In this document: positions 20,672 through 32,429 of the stretch, one piece after another | How the letters are laid out: every line of letters begins with the position of its first letter | How positions within the stretch are numbered: position 1 is the stretch's first letter | From: Desulfomonile sp963700305 | GTDB taxonomy: Bacteria; Desulfobacterota; Desulfomonilia; Desulfomonilales; Desulfomonilaceae | Length of the DNA: 64,000 nt | Reading direction: 5' to 3' | Assembly (NCBI GenBank): GCA_963700305.1 | Contig: CAVOXB010000011.1 | Location: 1-64,000 of the forward strand | Translations under genes and position numbers: made by a program | Notes under the pieces: generated by a model | The model's database searches: none | Told to the model about the DNA's origin: nothing | Seen by the model: the letters and a program-made list of their open reading frames with translations, nothing else

Positions 20672-20909
20672 GCTGTGCATTTACTTATCTGCGGCAAAAA
20701 GCTTCCTCCCTCAAGGACAAAGGTGAAGAAGCTACGCGATTCTCCCTTTGGTAAAGAGAGGCGAGGATTTTTCCAAGAGGGGAAAGACTCCCCTCTCCCA
20801 ATAGGGCTTCTTAATTGCCACCCGTACGAGAGGGTTGCTCTTGTGTCAGAAGAAGGTATTTTGCATCTGAGGTGATCTCAACCAGGCCGAAGATGACTGG
20901 AGAAATCCC

Positions 20910-21215
20910 ATGAATCAAGAGCGTCCGACTATTCCCGGTGACTACATCAAAGACTTTTGCCAAAAGCACCACATTACGAAGCTGTCCATCTTCGGATCGT
21001 ATTTACGCGACGATTTCGGACCCGAGAGCGACATAGACTTCTTGGTGGAGTTTGATCCGGAAAACATCCCCGGCCTGCTGGAGATTGCGGGTATGGAAAT
21101 TGAGCTCTCTAAAACGCTGGGTAGAAAGGTGGATTTGCGGACCGCTCAGGATCTCAGTCGATATTTTCGTGACGAGGTTGTGGCTCAGGCAGAGGTACAA
21201 TATGCAGAGGGATGA
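20910..21215 (+). CDS. MntA-type minimal nucleotidyltransferase (antitoxin)
   Basis: A 101-residue nucleotidyltransferase-fold protein. The signature FGSYLRDDFGPESDIDF fits GSX10DXD exactly, the motif of MntA antitoxins, which transfer AMP from ATP to a Tyr of the partner HEPN toxin. ATG 20910 follows GGAG seven bases upstream. The stop overlaps the start of the HEPN gene by 14 bases (21202–21215), so translation is coupled. Antitoxin-first order and overlap are usual for this pair. Confidence 0.85.
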   Translation: MNQERPTIPGDYIKDFCQKHHITKLSIFGSYLRDDFGPESDIDFLVEFDPENIPGLLEIAGMEIELSKTLGRKVDLRTAQDLSRYFRDEVVAQAEVQYAEG

Positions 21216-21549
21216 CCTCATCCGGATACGCCACATGTTGGATGCAGGACAAAAGGCAGTCTCGTTTGTAACCGGCAAGAGTCGCGAAGATCTCGATGGC
21301 GATCCCATGTTGGCCTTCGCTTTGATGAAAGCCTTTGAGATAATCGGAGAAGCTGCTTCGAAAGTTTCTCGCTCTTCACAAGAGCGCCTCAAGGAGATAC
21401 CTTGGCCGGAGATCGTTGGTATACGAAATCGGCTTATTCACACGTACGTCGACATCAGTTTAGATATTTTGTGGCATACGGTGACGAGCAACCTGCCGCC
21501 GCTAATTCAAGCCCTGGAGAGAATCATCTCTTCTGAAACCCACGATTAA
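21202..21549 (+). CDS. HepT-type HEPN-domain toxin (DUF86)
   Basis: A 115-residue all-helical HEPN protein. Its motif RNRLIHTY fits RX4HXY: Arg and His form the ribonuclease site and the Tyr is the AMPylation target of the partner. ATG 21202 lies inside the end of the nucleotidyltransferase gene. Together they form a type VII-like toxin–antitoxin module. No inverted repeat was seen upstream to suggest autoregulation. Both catalytic motifs are intact, so the module looks functional. Confidence 0.85.
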   Translation: MQRDDLIRIRHMLDAGQKAVSFVTGKSREDLDGDPMLAFALMKAFEIIGEAASKVSRSSQERLKEIPWPEIVGIRNRLIHTYVDISLDILWHTVTSNLPPLIQALERIISSETHD

Positions 21550-21566
21550 TCGGGGTTGCACAATCA

Positions 21567-23967
21567 CTATTCCTCATCCAAGACTCTTCGAACTGTTTGG
21601 AGGAACTGGGTTACATCATAAGGTTTGTACAGAAAAGCCCCTGGCTCCGAGCCTAGATGCGTATTCCTGAGTGCCGCCGGACGAATAACCGCTGCATATG
21701 ACAGTTTTTACTGCTGGATTAAATTTTGTGAGTTCCGCAAGACATTGTTTGCCGCCTAATCCGGGCATGATGAGATCCAAAATGACTAAAGAAATCTCTT
21801 TGGATTCTCGGTGATATATATCCAGCGCTTCCTGCCCGTCCCTTGCAGTCAGCACCTTGTACCCGACTTTGCGAAGAACTCTTGTACCTAAGTCTATTAC
21901 GTGATCTTCGTCATCTACTAGGAGGATCGTCTCTGTGCCCCCGGGAATGTCATCGGACCGTGATGATTTCATCGATTCCAATTGAGATTCGATGGACGGA
22001 AAATAGATATTGAATGTGGTGCCGCTACCTGTTTCGCTAGTACATGTGATATAGCCGTCATGCTGTTTTACTATGCCATAAACCATGGCCAATCCCAGAC
22101 CTGTGCCTTTTCCTGGCCCTTTGGTAGTATAAAAGGGTTCGAAAATGTGCTGCACTATATCTTCATCCATCCCGGCCCCAGAATCCGACACCGAAACTAG
22201 GGAGTAATATCCAGGTCTTGCTCCAAGATTCGACCTGCAAAACTGATCATCCAGAACAACGTTTTTTGTTTCAATTTTCAGCTTTCCGCCGTCAGGCATT
22301 GCATCCTTTGCGTTCAGCGCAATGTTCATTAGAATCTGTTCTATTTGGGTAGGATCGGCGCTCACGACGCCCAATTTTTTTTCCAGGATGAGTTCAATCT
22401 TGATCATTTTGGGAATCGTGCGCTCCAGTAGTTTCCTCACCTGCTCGATTTGTTGATTCAGACTGAGAGGCCGTTGCTTGCTCTCGGTTTTTCTACTAAA
22501 AGTGAGCAGTCTCTGCACCAGCTCTGCCCCGCGGCGAGCTGACGAATGGATTCTGAGCAAGTCTTGATAATCCTGATCTTCTGCACTCCTTTCCGCAAGC
22601 AGCAGCTCCGAATAGCCTGAAACCACAGTTAGCAAGTTATTGAAATCATGAGCGATACCCCCAGCCAGGGTTCCTACGGCCTCCATTTTCTGGGCCTGTA
22701 TGAGCTGCGATCTAAGTGACCTGGCCTCGCTCACATCCACTAGAAAGGCCAATGAGGCTGATTGCTGATGGTATTGAATTTCAGTTCCCCAGGCTTCCAC
22801 ATCGAAAGGTTGGCCATCTTTCTTGATGCCCACTCCCTGATAATGGTGTCCTATGCTGTTGCCTGCCTTTCTATCCGCGAGTCTTGATCTGATTTTGAGC
22901 CGGTCTTCCGCCGACCATGAGGATTCCGCTGTGCTGCCAAGAATTTCTTCACCGGATTCATAGCCGAACATTCGGACAAAAGCCGGATTCACAAATACAT
23001 AGCGTCCGTCGACGGCGATCCTGATACCTACAGGAGCTGATTCTATGAGAAGCCGGACTCTCTCTTCACTCTGTTCCAGGGATTCCAGAGCCTGCCGGTT
23101 CATGAACGCTATGGAGGCCAGTTCCGCGAATGCTTCAGCTAGGACGCCATCATTGGAGTTGAACCCCTCGGGCCTGTTTGCAAATCCGAGCAGACCGACT
23201 GTTTCACCCTTGATCACCAATGGAGCACATAATATGTTATCCAGTCTCCGGATCTCTTCAGGAAATAGTTTTGCCGATTCGCTCTGCGAAAAATTGTTAT
23301 CAAAGACAACCTTGCCCGATTCGCATGTTTGGGCGAAAATTCCTTCAATCGGAACACCTGATTGGACATCGTCTTTGAACTCAAGCCCTTCCTTGTCAAA
23401 AAGCAGAAATTCACGTTGACTGCCATCACCGCTCACCAGCACCACGAATCCTGACGTAGCCCCTATCAAATCTCTGCCGGCGAAATACAGATCCCTCAAG
23501 GATTTCTGAAAATCTCGATTTTCCAGAAGAGCCTTTGTGCCTTTCAGAAGTGCTTGAGTTTGGGCATGGGACCTTTTCAGATGTCTAATTACTTCATTAA
23601 ATGCCTTTTCTGATCGTTTACGTTCTGTTATGTCGAACGCGTAATGCATGTATAGATCCGGCTCAACTGGAACCCAGTGGGCATCCCACACGACCCCCAA
23701 AGCTTCCTGTTCGAGATGTTGAGCTTCGCCGGATTCCCACGCTAACGGAGCCAAACACCACGGGCAGGCCGCGGGATTTTTCCCCCAAGTCTCGAAGCAA
23801 GTCTTGCCTATTTGAGCGCCAGCTTTGGCCGCAGTACGGTTAAGAGCCACTATTTCGCGGGAGTGTGGCCGCAAAAGTAAGGCAACACAGGGGAGTGCAT
23901 CGAGAAGGATCTGGCTCAAATGAGTCTTTTCCACAGGAGTCTCTTCTTCAGCGGATAAGCTCGACAT
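21567..23967 (-). CDS. Hybrid sensor histidine kinase (PAS–GAF–PAS–HisKA–HATPase–REC), one frameshift
   Basis: About 799 residues, apparently soluble. In order: a Cys-containing PAS-like domain (about 15–120), GAF (about 150–290), PAS (about 300–425, ending DVSEARSLRSQ), HisKA with the H-box GGIAHDFNNLL, HATPase (NIALNAKDA, DSGAGM, GKGTGLGLA), and a C-terminal receiver (VDDED, phospho-acceptor Asp in VILDLIMPG). The REC end is frameshifted at an A4 run on the plus strand (21633–21636). Removing one base restores FLYKPYDVTQFLQTVRRVLDEE, with the stop at 21567. ATG 23967 is preferred; a TTG 15 bases earlier is possible. The single-domain regulator at 28,853 is a possible partner, but several genes lie between. 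Confidence 0.88.
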
Positions 23968-24108
23968 ATTATAGGTATCCAATAGGGCAGATAACTCTTT
24001 TTCATAGCATATCTTAAGCGAAGAAGCTCAATTTTTTTCTGAGCCTTGAAGAAAAACATTTCTTGGGAAGCATTTAGCTTTTCCGAAGATAGACGATTTC
24101 GGGACCGC

Positions 24109-25738
24109 TCACGGAACGTGCTTCAGCATGTAAACGTAGGCTCGCTCGTCTGAAATAGTCTCCGCAACTCTTATCAAGGGTACGAGTGTGGTGCCGGGAA
24201 TCGCGCAAGGAATCTCATCCCTTAACACTAAAATTACATCTTGGTTGCTGGTTTGCGCTATAGATTTAGCCTGTCGAATCAATGCCGGACAATCCGGTCT
24301 TGATAATTGCCTGTCGAATATGACGAACGTGCCGGCCCGACTTCTGTCTGCATAATACACCTCTTTGTTCAAGTAAGCCCCTACAGTACTCATGTAAGGC
24401 CCGTCGCCCACCACTGGCATTCTTTCGAAACCCTGGTTCTTGATGAATTCCGCAACCGCTTGGCCTGCGGAGAACGGATGTCGCAAATCCATGTAAAACG
24501 CGAATGCTCCGGAAATGAAGTGCAGGCACAGGAGGACAGTTAGAAACAGATCTCGGTTCCTTTGGGCCGATGAGACGCGGGATTCGATCGGATCCAGATT
24601 CACGGGATCCTTGTGACAGTGGGCAAGCCAGAAGCACATCACCAGTACGATGAACAAATGCCCATGATGTCTCAGACTTCCGAAATAAACCAGATAAGTG
24701 AAAAGCAGAATGCCGACGGTGCTAGATGCGTAAAGGAATAGTATAATCGGGGTTCTATACAAGCATACTACGCAACAAACTGCGAGAACCAACGATATCA
24801 CCGGCATGAGCACTTCTCCCAGTGGAAAAGCGGCGAGAACGTTGGAGTTCCAGAAATCCGTGAAATTCATATCCGGGAGCGGTATGTAGCTCGTGTAAAT
24901 CGTTGAGATAGTCGCCATGAAATGTCTATAATGGAAGAAAAAATGCCACGGCATTGCAAAACATGAATTTTGATGCGGAACCATCTGCTCCACTGCCACA
25001 GCCAGCCCAATCACAAATATTATTAATCCTGTAACGGCTCCAGTTTTAGAAGACTTTTCTGTTCCGTCCCTTTCTCGCAGACAAAAGTCCAAAACCACGG
25101 CCGCACAAAAAGAGACGGCTATAATTGTCCCATAAATATTGGAATTCGCCAGCAAAGCCAGCAAAAAACCTATCAGGGGATATGTTCTTCGGCGATGCGG
25201 ATAAAGTGCACATAATACAAATATAAGTCAGAACACCTATAGCATAGTGCCTGCTTATTATAGAATACTCGTAAAGAGGGAAATACCCAAAAGCGAAAAG
25301 TACCTTCTGAAGTTTGGAGAATGGCGCAAACGCGATAAAAACGTAAACAGACACCGCGGCAATTACCAAATGAAAAAATTGAAAGCTAAGGAGACTGGAT
25401 GTCAACTTCGATAAAAAATGCAGCATTATGTACCACAGTGCAGGGTGTCCCTCAAATTTTATGCTCTGCAATACGGCCCCGAGATCCGGGCCATTTTTGG
25501 CAATGAGCCACGCCTGTAACTCGTCTCTCCACATTTCGTGACTGAAAATCCCGACACATCCCAGAATAAGGAAAGCGCCAAGGACCAGGAAAGGAAATAT
25601 ACCTTGAGGTGATTTCTTTTGTGAGTCGGACAAGCCGTTCTCCGTTATCTCGAATATACGGAAAGATAACCGAAGAAGGAAAAAATGAGAACCGATTCCG
25701 AAAATCAAACGAGGCTTATGCTGTATAGGAGATACCAA
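24109..25738 (-). CDS. Polytopic membrane protein, glycosyltransferase-39-like, one frameshift
   Basis: Corrected length about 542 residues, with roughly ten hydrophobic helices. The N-terminal part has a membrane helix followed by HEMWRDELQAWLIA, whose RDE-type acidic pair in the first loop is typical of Dol-P-Man:protein mannosyltransferase-like (GT39/GT83) enzymes. EGHPALWYIMLHFL later in that half fits the same family. The C-terminal portion is a soluble periplasmic-like domain. The frame breaks near 25,228; dropping one base gives RHYAIGVLLIFVLCALYPHR. The donor would be a polyprenyl-linked sugar; the acceptor is unknown. No neighbouring glycan genes support a specific pathway. Confidence 0.65.
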
Positions 25739-25782
25739 ACTTACTTGATGCCAAACATTAGAGTTTGCGCTAGTCTCAGGGC

Positions 25783-25830
25783 ATGGCTAGACTAGCACGA
25801 GTTGTACGCCCGGGAGCTCCTCACCGAATT
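25783..25830 (+). mobile_element. Remnant resembling the 5' end of a REP-associated tyrosine transposase gene
   Basis: The first 16 codons read MARLARVVRPGAPHRI. IS200-like REP-associated transposases typically begin MARLARVVxPGxPHHVTQRG. The match stops at residue 16, and the rest of the frame is an unrelated exported TPR–CHAT protein. The sequence just before the ATG may also derive from such a gene. The family start is recalled from general knowledge, not searched. Confidence 0.5.
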
Positions 25831-28705
25831 AGGTTGCGTAGCGCTTTCATAACAGCCATTTGCGTATTTGTGTTGACCTGTTCTTCGATTGCTTGGCCTT
25901 CAACGGATGGAAATGGAACAACGCGATTGGATGCTGCGAGGAAGCTGGATGCCAATGCGCTGTCAAAAAGCGACAAACATCTAGCAATAGAGAAGTACAA
26001 AGAAGCTTTGCACCTTTTCCAAAATGCTTCGGACAACAGGGGGATTTTTGCGGCCGCAAACAATATCGGAATCCTCTTCGCGCAGCTTGGAGACTACAAG
26101 ACAGCGCTTGCTTATTTCGAGACTGCTCGTCGCGCGCTTGATGCTACAAGTCCACCTCCGTTGGAGGAAAAATTCAAAATTCTTCATAATATGGCGGTAT
26201 TTTACCGAAAGTTGGGCTTTTACACTCGATCATTAAACGATCTGGAAAAGGCGCTTGAACTAGCCAATGATCTGAAAAATGCATCTTTTTTGCGGCAAGT
26301 CCATTACAGCATCGGCCAAACATATTTTGAAACCGGCAGGTACGGTGCCGCTTTGGACAGCTATCGGAAGGCCCTGGAGTTGGCTGCAACCTCGGGCGAC
26401 AAGCAAGGAATTGCGAGTGCTCATTTCGGCATCGCTCAGGTTTATTCCACATGGGGTGAATATCGAGAATCGGAAAGAGAATATGCCAAGGCCTTGTCGC
26501 TGTGCAGCGAGCTCGGCCGTGAAGCCAAAACGTGTGAAGCAGCCGTTTACAATGACCTGGGCCTTCTTTGGGAAGGGTTCGGCCGGTACGACATAGCATT
26601 CGATTATTTTGAGAAATCTTTGACAATTGCACGTGAAACTGGTGCCCCAACGGGCACAGCTATGTTGAATCTCGCCCGAGTCCAACAGTTTGAAGAAAAA
26701 TACGAAAACGCGCTGACCAACTACATGGAAGCTCTCAAAGAATTTGACAGGGACGGGAATTGGCCGGACTCAACCCATGTGGCAAAGCTCATCAGTTATC
26801 TATATCTTGATATGTGCGAAGCTGGAGGTGTCTGTCAGATGGATAAGGCAGAGGCATTCGCAAAGGCTTCGGGCGTTTGGGTGGCATTGGGCCGGTTTGA
26901 ACTCGTGAAACAGAATTACGGTGCGGCCCAAGACTACTATGAAAAGGCGTTGAGCCATTCTGAACAAAGAGATGACTCTGATGGGTTGTTCCTCTGCTGT
27001 ACAGCTTTGGGCAGCATTCACGAAGAGCTTGGGGCGTTGGATAAAGCTGGGTCGGTACTATTCGAAAGCTATTGAACATCTGGAAGAAATGAGAGCTGCC
27101 CTTAGTCCATCCCAAAGAATGAACTTCTTCCATGTGAAGGTGGGTGGGTTCCTGAGAATCGCTCCATACAAGGGCCTTGCAAGGGTTCACATGAAAGCGG
27201 GTCGCCACGAAAAGGCGTTTGCAGCGTCCGAGTACACCAAGGCCCGCGTGTTCGCGGAAGAGTTGTCCAGTCGCTTGAAGCCGGGCGCTTTGGGCATTCC
27301 AAATGAAATACTCGCATCGGATTCAGACCTGAACGAGCGCTTGAGCGCTTTGCTCAAACAGAAACAGACACAACTTATGGCGGAAAATATTGAGGCCCTT
27401 GCGCAAATCAAAGCTGAAATTGATATGACGCGAAAAGAATTGTCCGAGCACATCACAATGCTGAGGAATCGCTTCCCCGCTTACGCCGCGGTTCGATATC
27501 CATTGCCCATGGGTCTGAAAGACACACTGGTTGAGGAAGGGGAATGGACTATTTCGTACGATGTGTCGCAATCGGGAGTCATTGTTTACCTTGCTCGAGG
27601 CAAAAAGATTATCTTGTGCCGTTTTGAACCTATCTCGGGGAGAAAGCTTGAAGGGCTGGTGAAAAAATTCAGAGAACCCTTGGAAATAGGACCCAAGGAC
27701 GATCTGAAGCAGAAACTGGAGGCCTTCGATTTTAGCTCGGGCAAACTATTGTCCGATAGATTGCTCCGGGATATCTTAACAGCCCTTCCTGCAGGCAGTC
27801 CTGTGTTGATAGTTCCTGACGGGCCGCTCGGCGTAGTACCTTTCGAGATGCTCACTTTGTACGATTCAGGGAGCATTTCGCGCGATTCCACGTTCCCGCA
27901 GATTACGGGGGCAGAGTTTTTCGGAGACAGGAACCCAATTCGGTATTGCCAATCTGTCACAGCTCTTTCTTTGGCTAGAATTCAAAAAAGTTCGAGGACT
28001 TATGGAGACTCCCTTCTGGTTATGGCTGATCCTGTTTTTGGCTCTACGGATGACCGCCTGGGAAATGCTCCCATACCACAGGCCGAACTCCCACTGATGG
28101 CCGGCCAATTGATATACTCAAAAGTTTATTTGCCAAGATTAGAGCTCACTGGTCGGCTCGCCAAAACACTCGCCGCATTGTACCCCGACAAATCCAGCGT
28201 GTACACCGGGTTGGAAGCCAGCAAAACCGCTTTACTGGAGAAAATCGCACCCGTTTTGGGGAAATTCGGCAAGGTTGTGTTTGCTACGCACGGATTTTTC
28301 GGGAGAGATTTCCCGGGTTCCCCGGATCCCGTGCTTGTTCTATCCTTGGTCCCGCAAGGAATTGATGGCCTTCTGTCTATGAATGACATCATGGGCTTGC
28401 ACATGAATGCGGACATCGTGGCTCTCACGGCCTGCAATACCGGGCTGGGCAGGAATGTATCAGGGGAAGGCACCATGGCCGTAGGGCGTGCATTCCAGTG
28501 TGCGGGGGCCCGCAGTGTGTTGATGACTTTGTGGTCTGTAGCAGAATCCTCGTCCGTCGACTTGACAAGTGCATTTTTTCAACAAATTAAAGATGGAAAA
28601 AGCAAGCTGAGCGCGCTGCAAGTAGCAAGGGATCGCGTCCGAAACGCTGGATTCGATCATCCATTCTTCTGGGCAGGATTCGTTCTCGTGGGCGAGTCTG
28701 ACTGA
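25783..28705 (+). CDS. Exported TPR–CHAT protease-like protein, one frameshift
   Basis: About 973 residues once corrected. After the transposase-like first 16 residues comes a hydrophobic signal-type segment (about 20–37, ITAICVFVLTCSSIAW). About ten tetratricopeptide repeats follow (about 50–470), then a helical linker and a C-terminal CHAT domain (about 640–970). CHAT is a caspase-like peptidase fold; both catalytic residues are present, His in VVFATHGFFG and Cys in ALTACNTGLG. The frame break at 27,052 is one extra T; without it the last TPR reads DKAGRYYSKAIEHLEE. Start is uncertain: ATG 25783, or TTG 25831 directly before the signal segment. Substrate and role are unknown. Confidence 0.85.
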
Positions 28706-28852
28706 TGCTGCGATTGGATTGAGCCGGTCCGAAAGCTTTGTTTTTAAGGCTGTGCCGCTCTGTCTGAAAAGCCTCAGGGCAGGACAAGACAACAAGTTTG
28801 AAGACTGAGAATTATCGGCAGGTGCCACATTTTGCTTTACACTTTCAATTAA

Positions 28853-29326
28853 GTGGATACAAAATCAGGTTCTCACACTCATAACAAACAGGGGGACCCA
28901 TTGGAAATCTTGTTGGTGGAAGACAATCCTGTTGACATCCTAGCTATAAGACACGGACTGCAGGAAAACCATATCAGCTGCAAACTCAACGTTGTGGAAG
29001 ATGGGGAAGAGGCAATCGATTTCTTATACAGGAGAAACAAGTACGAAACTGTCCTGACTCCTGATCTTATCCTTCTGGATTTGAATCTTCCCAAGAGAAG
29101 CGGCAGGGAAGTTCTTGCCGAAGTAAAGGAAAACCCGGACCTTTCGCACATTCCAGTGATCGTTCTTACGACTTCTGAAGCCGACAAAGACATTGTCACA
29201 AGTTACGAGCTACATGCCAACTGCTTCATCACAAAGCCCGTCGGACTGAACCAATTCACTGAATTGATAAAATTTATCGAACGCTTTTGGTTGAAAGTGG
29301 CCAAGTTGCCCGCCAATGAATCCTAG
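28853..29326 (+). CDS. Single-domain response regulator (Rcp1-like)
   Basis: A 157-residue stand-alone receiver domain. Acidic pair in LLVEDNPVDILAIRHGL, phospho-acceptor Asp in LILLDLNLPKRSG, Thr in VLTTSEADKD, and Lys in FITKPVG are all present. The long DLNLPKRSGREVL loop and C-terminal extension match the Rcp1-like group that pairs with phytochrome-type or hybrid kinases. No output domain, so it acts by protein contact or phosphotransfer. Start taken as GTG 28853; the ribosome site is weak. It follows the CHAT gene by about 150 bp on the same strand. Confidence 0.85.
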   Translation: MDTKSGSHTHNKQGDPLEILLVEDNPVDILAIRHGLQENHISCKLNVVEDGEEAIDFLYRRNKYETVLTPDLILLDLNLPKRSGREVLAEVKENPDLSHIPVIVLTTSEADKDIVTSYELHANCFITKPVGLNQFTELIKFIERFWLKVAKLPANES

Positions 29327-29343
29327 TCGTCAGGTTGACACTT

Positions 29344-31927
29344 TCAGGGCCTCATCCACAATGTGCGGACCGCTCGCGAAGGGAAATGCTGAAGCACAAC
29401 GGTGAGTAGAGCCGGAAGTGTGACCAGCGTCAACGGGACGGCGGACAACATCCCGGCAACCATTGCCCAGCCCAAGAATTCCATGGAATAGTGCCGAGAA
29501 GTTATCATGGCCACGAAGCCTGCCATTATAGTCAAAGATGTCAGCACCGCACGCGGGGTGACCCTTCCCATGGTTTTTCCCACAGTGCTCCCTTCTTCAT
29601 GGAGACTGCCCATAACTACGTGAATTCCATTGTGGATGCTGAAACCGAACACGAGCGGAGCAACGCAGACTATAGAAAACGGCAGCCCCATGCCTGCCAG
29701 CCCCATTACGCCTAATGTAACGCAAAAAGAACCGATCATGGGGATCAGGCACAGACTTACGCCCACGGGATTCGGGAAAATCATGAAGAAAATCAAAACC
29801 AGAGATATGAAGGCGTACAGACCCCAGCCGGATGAGTTCTGAAACTAGAGAAGACAGAACCGCCTGCATTGTTTGACGGGTCCCAGAAATCTTCACGTCT
29901 ACCGGAAGGCTTTTCACAGCGTTGAGAATCTTTTGATCCGCTTCCCTTAAAGCCTCGGGATCGGTGATGGTATCTGAGTACCTGATCTGCGTCAGGAAGC
30001 GGATCTTCCCTTTTATTTTGGCCATGTACCAGGATCGTTCCAAGCCCGCAGTCCCATCCTCATCATTCGAGCTCATCACGTCCAGACCGGAGAGTATTTT
30101 GCCGGTTGACTCAAAAGATTCTTGCGCTATTTCAGAGGCTTTTCCGGAGAATTCGGTGAATTTCAACCGCTCCTCGAATATTTGCTTGAGATCGTGCCAC
30201 GATGCGGCTACTGGTTTCAGAGCTTTGATATTGGCGTTACGAATGGAATCCGGAGCAGTAAGGTAGGAAATAGAGTCAAACGAAGCGATCTCTCGGTCCT
30301 TGGCCATGAGCCCTTGAATGACGTCATCCAAGCTCCTTTGTGCAAGCAAGCCGGTCTGAACATCGTCCACATCAAAACTTAACAGCGTGGGCTGAGAGAA
30401 GTTGGAATGAAACTTTCTCGAGATTTTCTGGGAAACAGCCATGGAGTCCATTCCGCGGGCGAGAAATACGCGGAAAAGGTCTTTCTCGTAAGATACATTC
30501 GCGGCGAACACCATGCTTATTCCTACCAGGGCAAGGGATACGATGATGATAACCCCTGGCCTCTTGCCAAACATTTCTGCCAGAAATCTGAAGGATGCCT
30601 GCAATTTCGGGTAATACTCTCTTTTGCGGGCTGAGAGTAACTTCATCATCGCTGGAACCAGAAACAAAGTAGAAATTATTGTCATCACCAGACCAGCGGC
30701 ACCGAAGTAGCCGAATTGTACCAATGCAGGCTGGTTGGAAAGGCATAAACAAAGGAACGCTATTATGCCTGTCAACGCTCCCAGCATCACAGGAGGACCC
30801 GTCTGTTCGTATGCAGTGATTATCGCCGACTCTGGCGAACCTTGGACATCAAATTCTTCTCTGAACCGGCCCCAGAGATGCACTCCGTATTCGGCTCCAA
30901 GACCCAATAGCACTCCTGTGGCCCCCATAACCACGGGATTCACTTCGTCATAGGCCAAATACAGAAGTCCGTAATTCGGGCCTATTCCGGCAAGCAACGG
31001 GATCATGAGTATGGTCGAAGACAGGATACTTCTGTAGATCGCCAGAAAAATCGCAGCAACCAGTCCGAAGGAAATGAGGAGCAGCGAGGAAGTCTCACGA
31101 TCAAAAATTACGTCCGACTCGTACTGAAATACAGTTTTGCCGGTCAGATACCAACTCAAATCACCTGTGTTCCCCACTATTCTTGTGGTCTTATTCAAAT
31201 CCGCCAGTTTTTCAGGCACCACCTTCTGAAACCTGTCCACCAGTTCCTTTGCTTTGGCTATTTCAGAGCTTGAAAATTCCGGCGTTACTTGAATCAGATA
31301 CAAAGTGCTGTCCGGGCTGGCAATCAACAGAAAAAGGTCTCCCAAGCTTATCGAGCCGATTCGCCGCTCCATGGAATGGGATACGAATTGACCCAATTCC
31401 AGCGGGTCCTCTAGCAGTTTTCTCTGGACGTAGGGATTTTCCGCCATAAACAGGCGATTGCGAGTTCGTCTCAACGCATCGCTAATCCCTTGGGGACTAA
31501 ATATCTTTTGTATTTCGTCGCGTTCTCTTTTATCCATCCCTAAAAGAAAATGCTTGAAGAGCATTTCCACTTGTTTGGAATCATCAGGGTCCAAGAGCCT
31601 GTAACGCACGCGACGCACGCCGGGGATCTCAGCAATGGCTTCTCCGAGGCTTCGAATGAATGGAAGGCGATCCTCGCCGGGAGGTTCCGGGAATTCCAGA
31701 ACCACAATTAAGGAATCCTGCTCGCCGAAAAACTCTGTATTTTCTCTGGTGAGGTTTATGACGGGATTGCTTTCACCCACGCCGGCCAACAAGTTCGTGC
31801 TCACTACAATAAATGGAATTGTGGCGAATCCGGCCGCGGAAATCAAAACGAAGGCCGCTATGACCGCACGAGGGTTATTTATCGAAAAAAACGCGATTCT
31901 CCGTAGCAAGAAAAGCAGTAATTTCAT
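29344..31927 (-). CDS. RND-superfamily (MMPL/HpnN-like) exporter, one frameshift
   Basis: About 860 residues, inner membrane, twelve predicted helices in two halves of six with a large periplasmic loop after helices 1 and 7. Helix 1 begins near RIAFFSINNPRAVI. Conserved MMPL-type stretches include GATGVLLGLGAEYGVHLWGR in the first half and VFGFSIHNGIHVVMG at the matching place in the second. A frame break at C4 on the plus strand (29822–29825) is repaired by one base fewer (LIRLGLYAFISLVL). Members export lipids or hopanoids; the substrate here is unknown. It converges with the response regulator (18 bp apart), so the two are not co-transcribed. Confidence 0.85.
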
Positions 31928-32035
31928 GTTGGCTAGTTTACCACACCCATATCACTTTGTGCGCCCGCGAGCCTTCAATTTGTGAAAAACCCCGGCTGGC
32001 ACGGGAAGACAATATCAGCTGTCAACATACAGTAA

Positions 32036-32290
32036 GTGCCAAAAGTCTTGTCCGAATCAAAATCCCCCCGGGCACCATGGGCGTTAAAATAAGGCCGTCT
32101 GGGGTCTCTATAGTGGCGGCCGGCGTCTCTGCCGGCCAGATGGTGGCTTTAATCCGCTCGCCACCGAGGAAGTCTTTCAGTTGCACAGGTGCAGTTTTCG
32201 TGCGAATTGGGGTGCTCCTTTGCCCTCAATGGCCGGCAGAGACGCCGGCCGCTACTAATACTATGTTTCGCCATGTGGCTGCATTCTCAA
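32036..32290. repeat. MITE-like element with 28-bp inverted repeats (copy 1)
   Basis: Left arm 32111–32138 (TAGTGGCGGCCGGCGTCTCT…) and right arm 32230–32257 are reverse complements with one mismatch, 147 bp end to end. Each arm is itself a small hairpin (GGCCGGC/GCCGGCC). Flanks are also conserved: ATGGGCGTTAAAATA upstream and ACTAATACTATGTTTCGCC downstream match copy 2. No coding sequence. It fills the 500-bp gap between the RND and the FGE genes. Confidence 0.75.
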
Positions 32291-32429
32291 GGCTGTTAAC
32301 ACCATCGTCTCGACAGCGTTGTTTCTAGCCCCTCTGGGAGTTAGGGGAATTTTTCAATTAACATCTGCGCGGAGTTCCAGACATCTATTTTGGCAGTGAT
32401 TACAATATTTTCAATAACATAACCTGCAT

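Noticed and set aside
20672..20909. Possible small gene in the gap before the MntA-like gene
   Set aside because: A 66-codon open frame exists, but it lacks a ribosome site and coding character.
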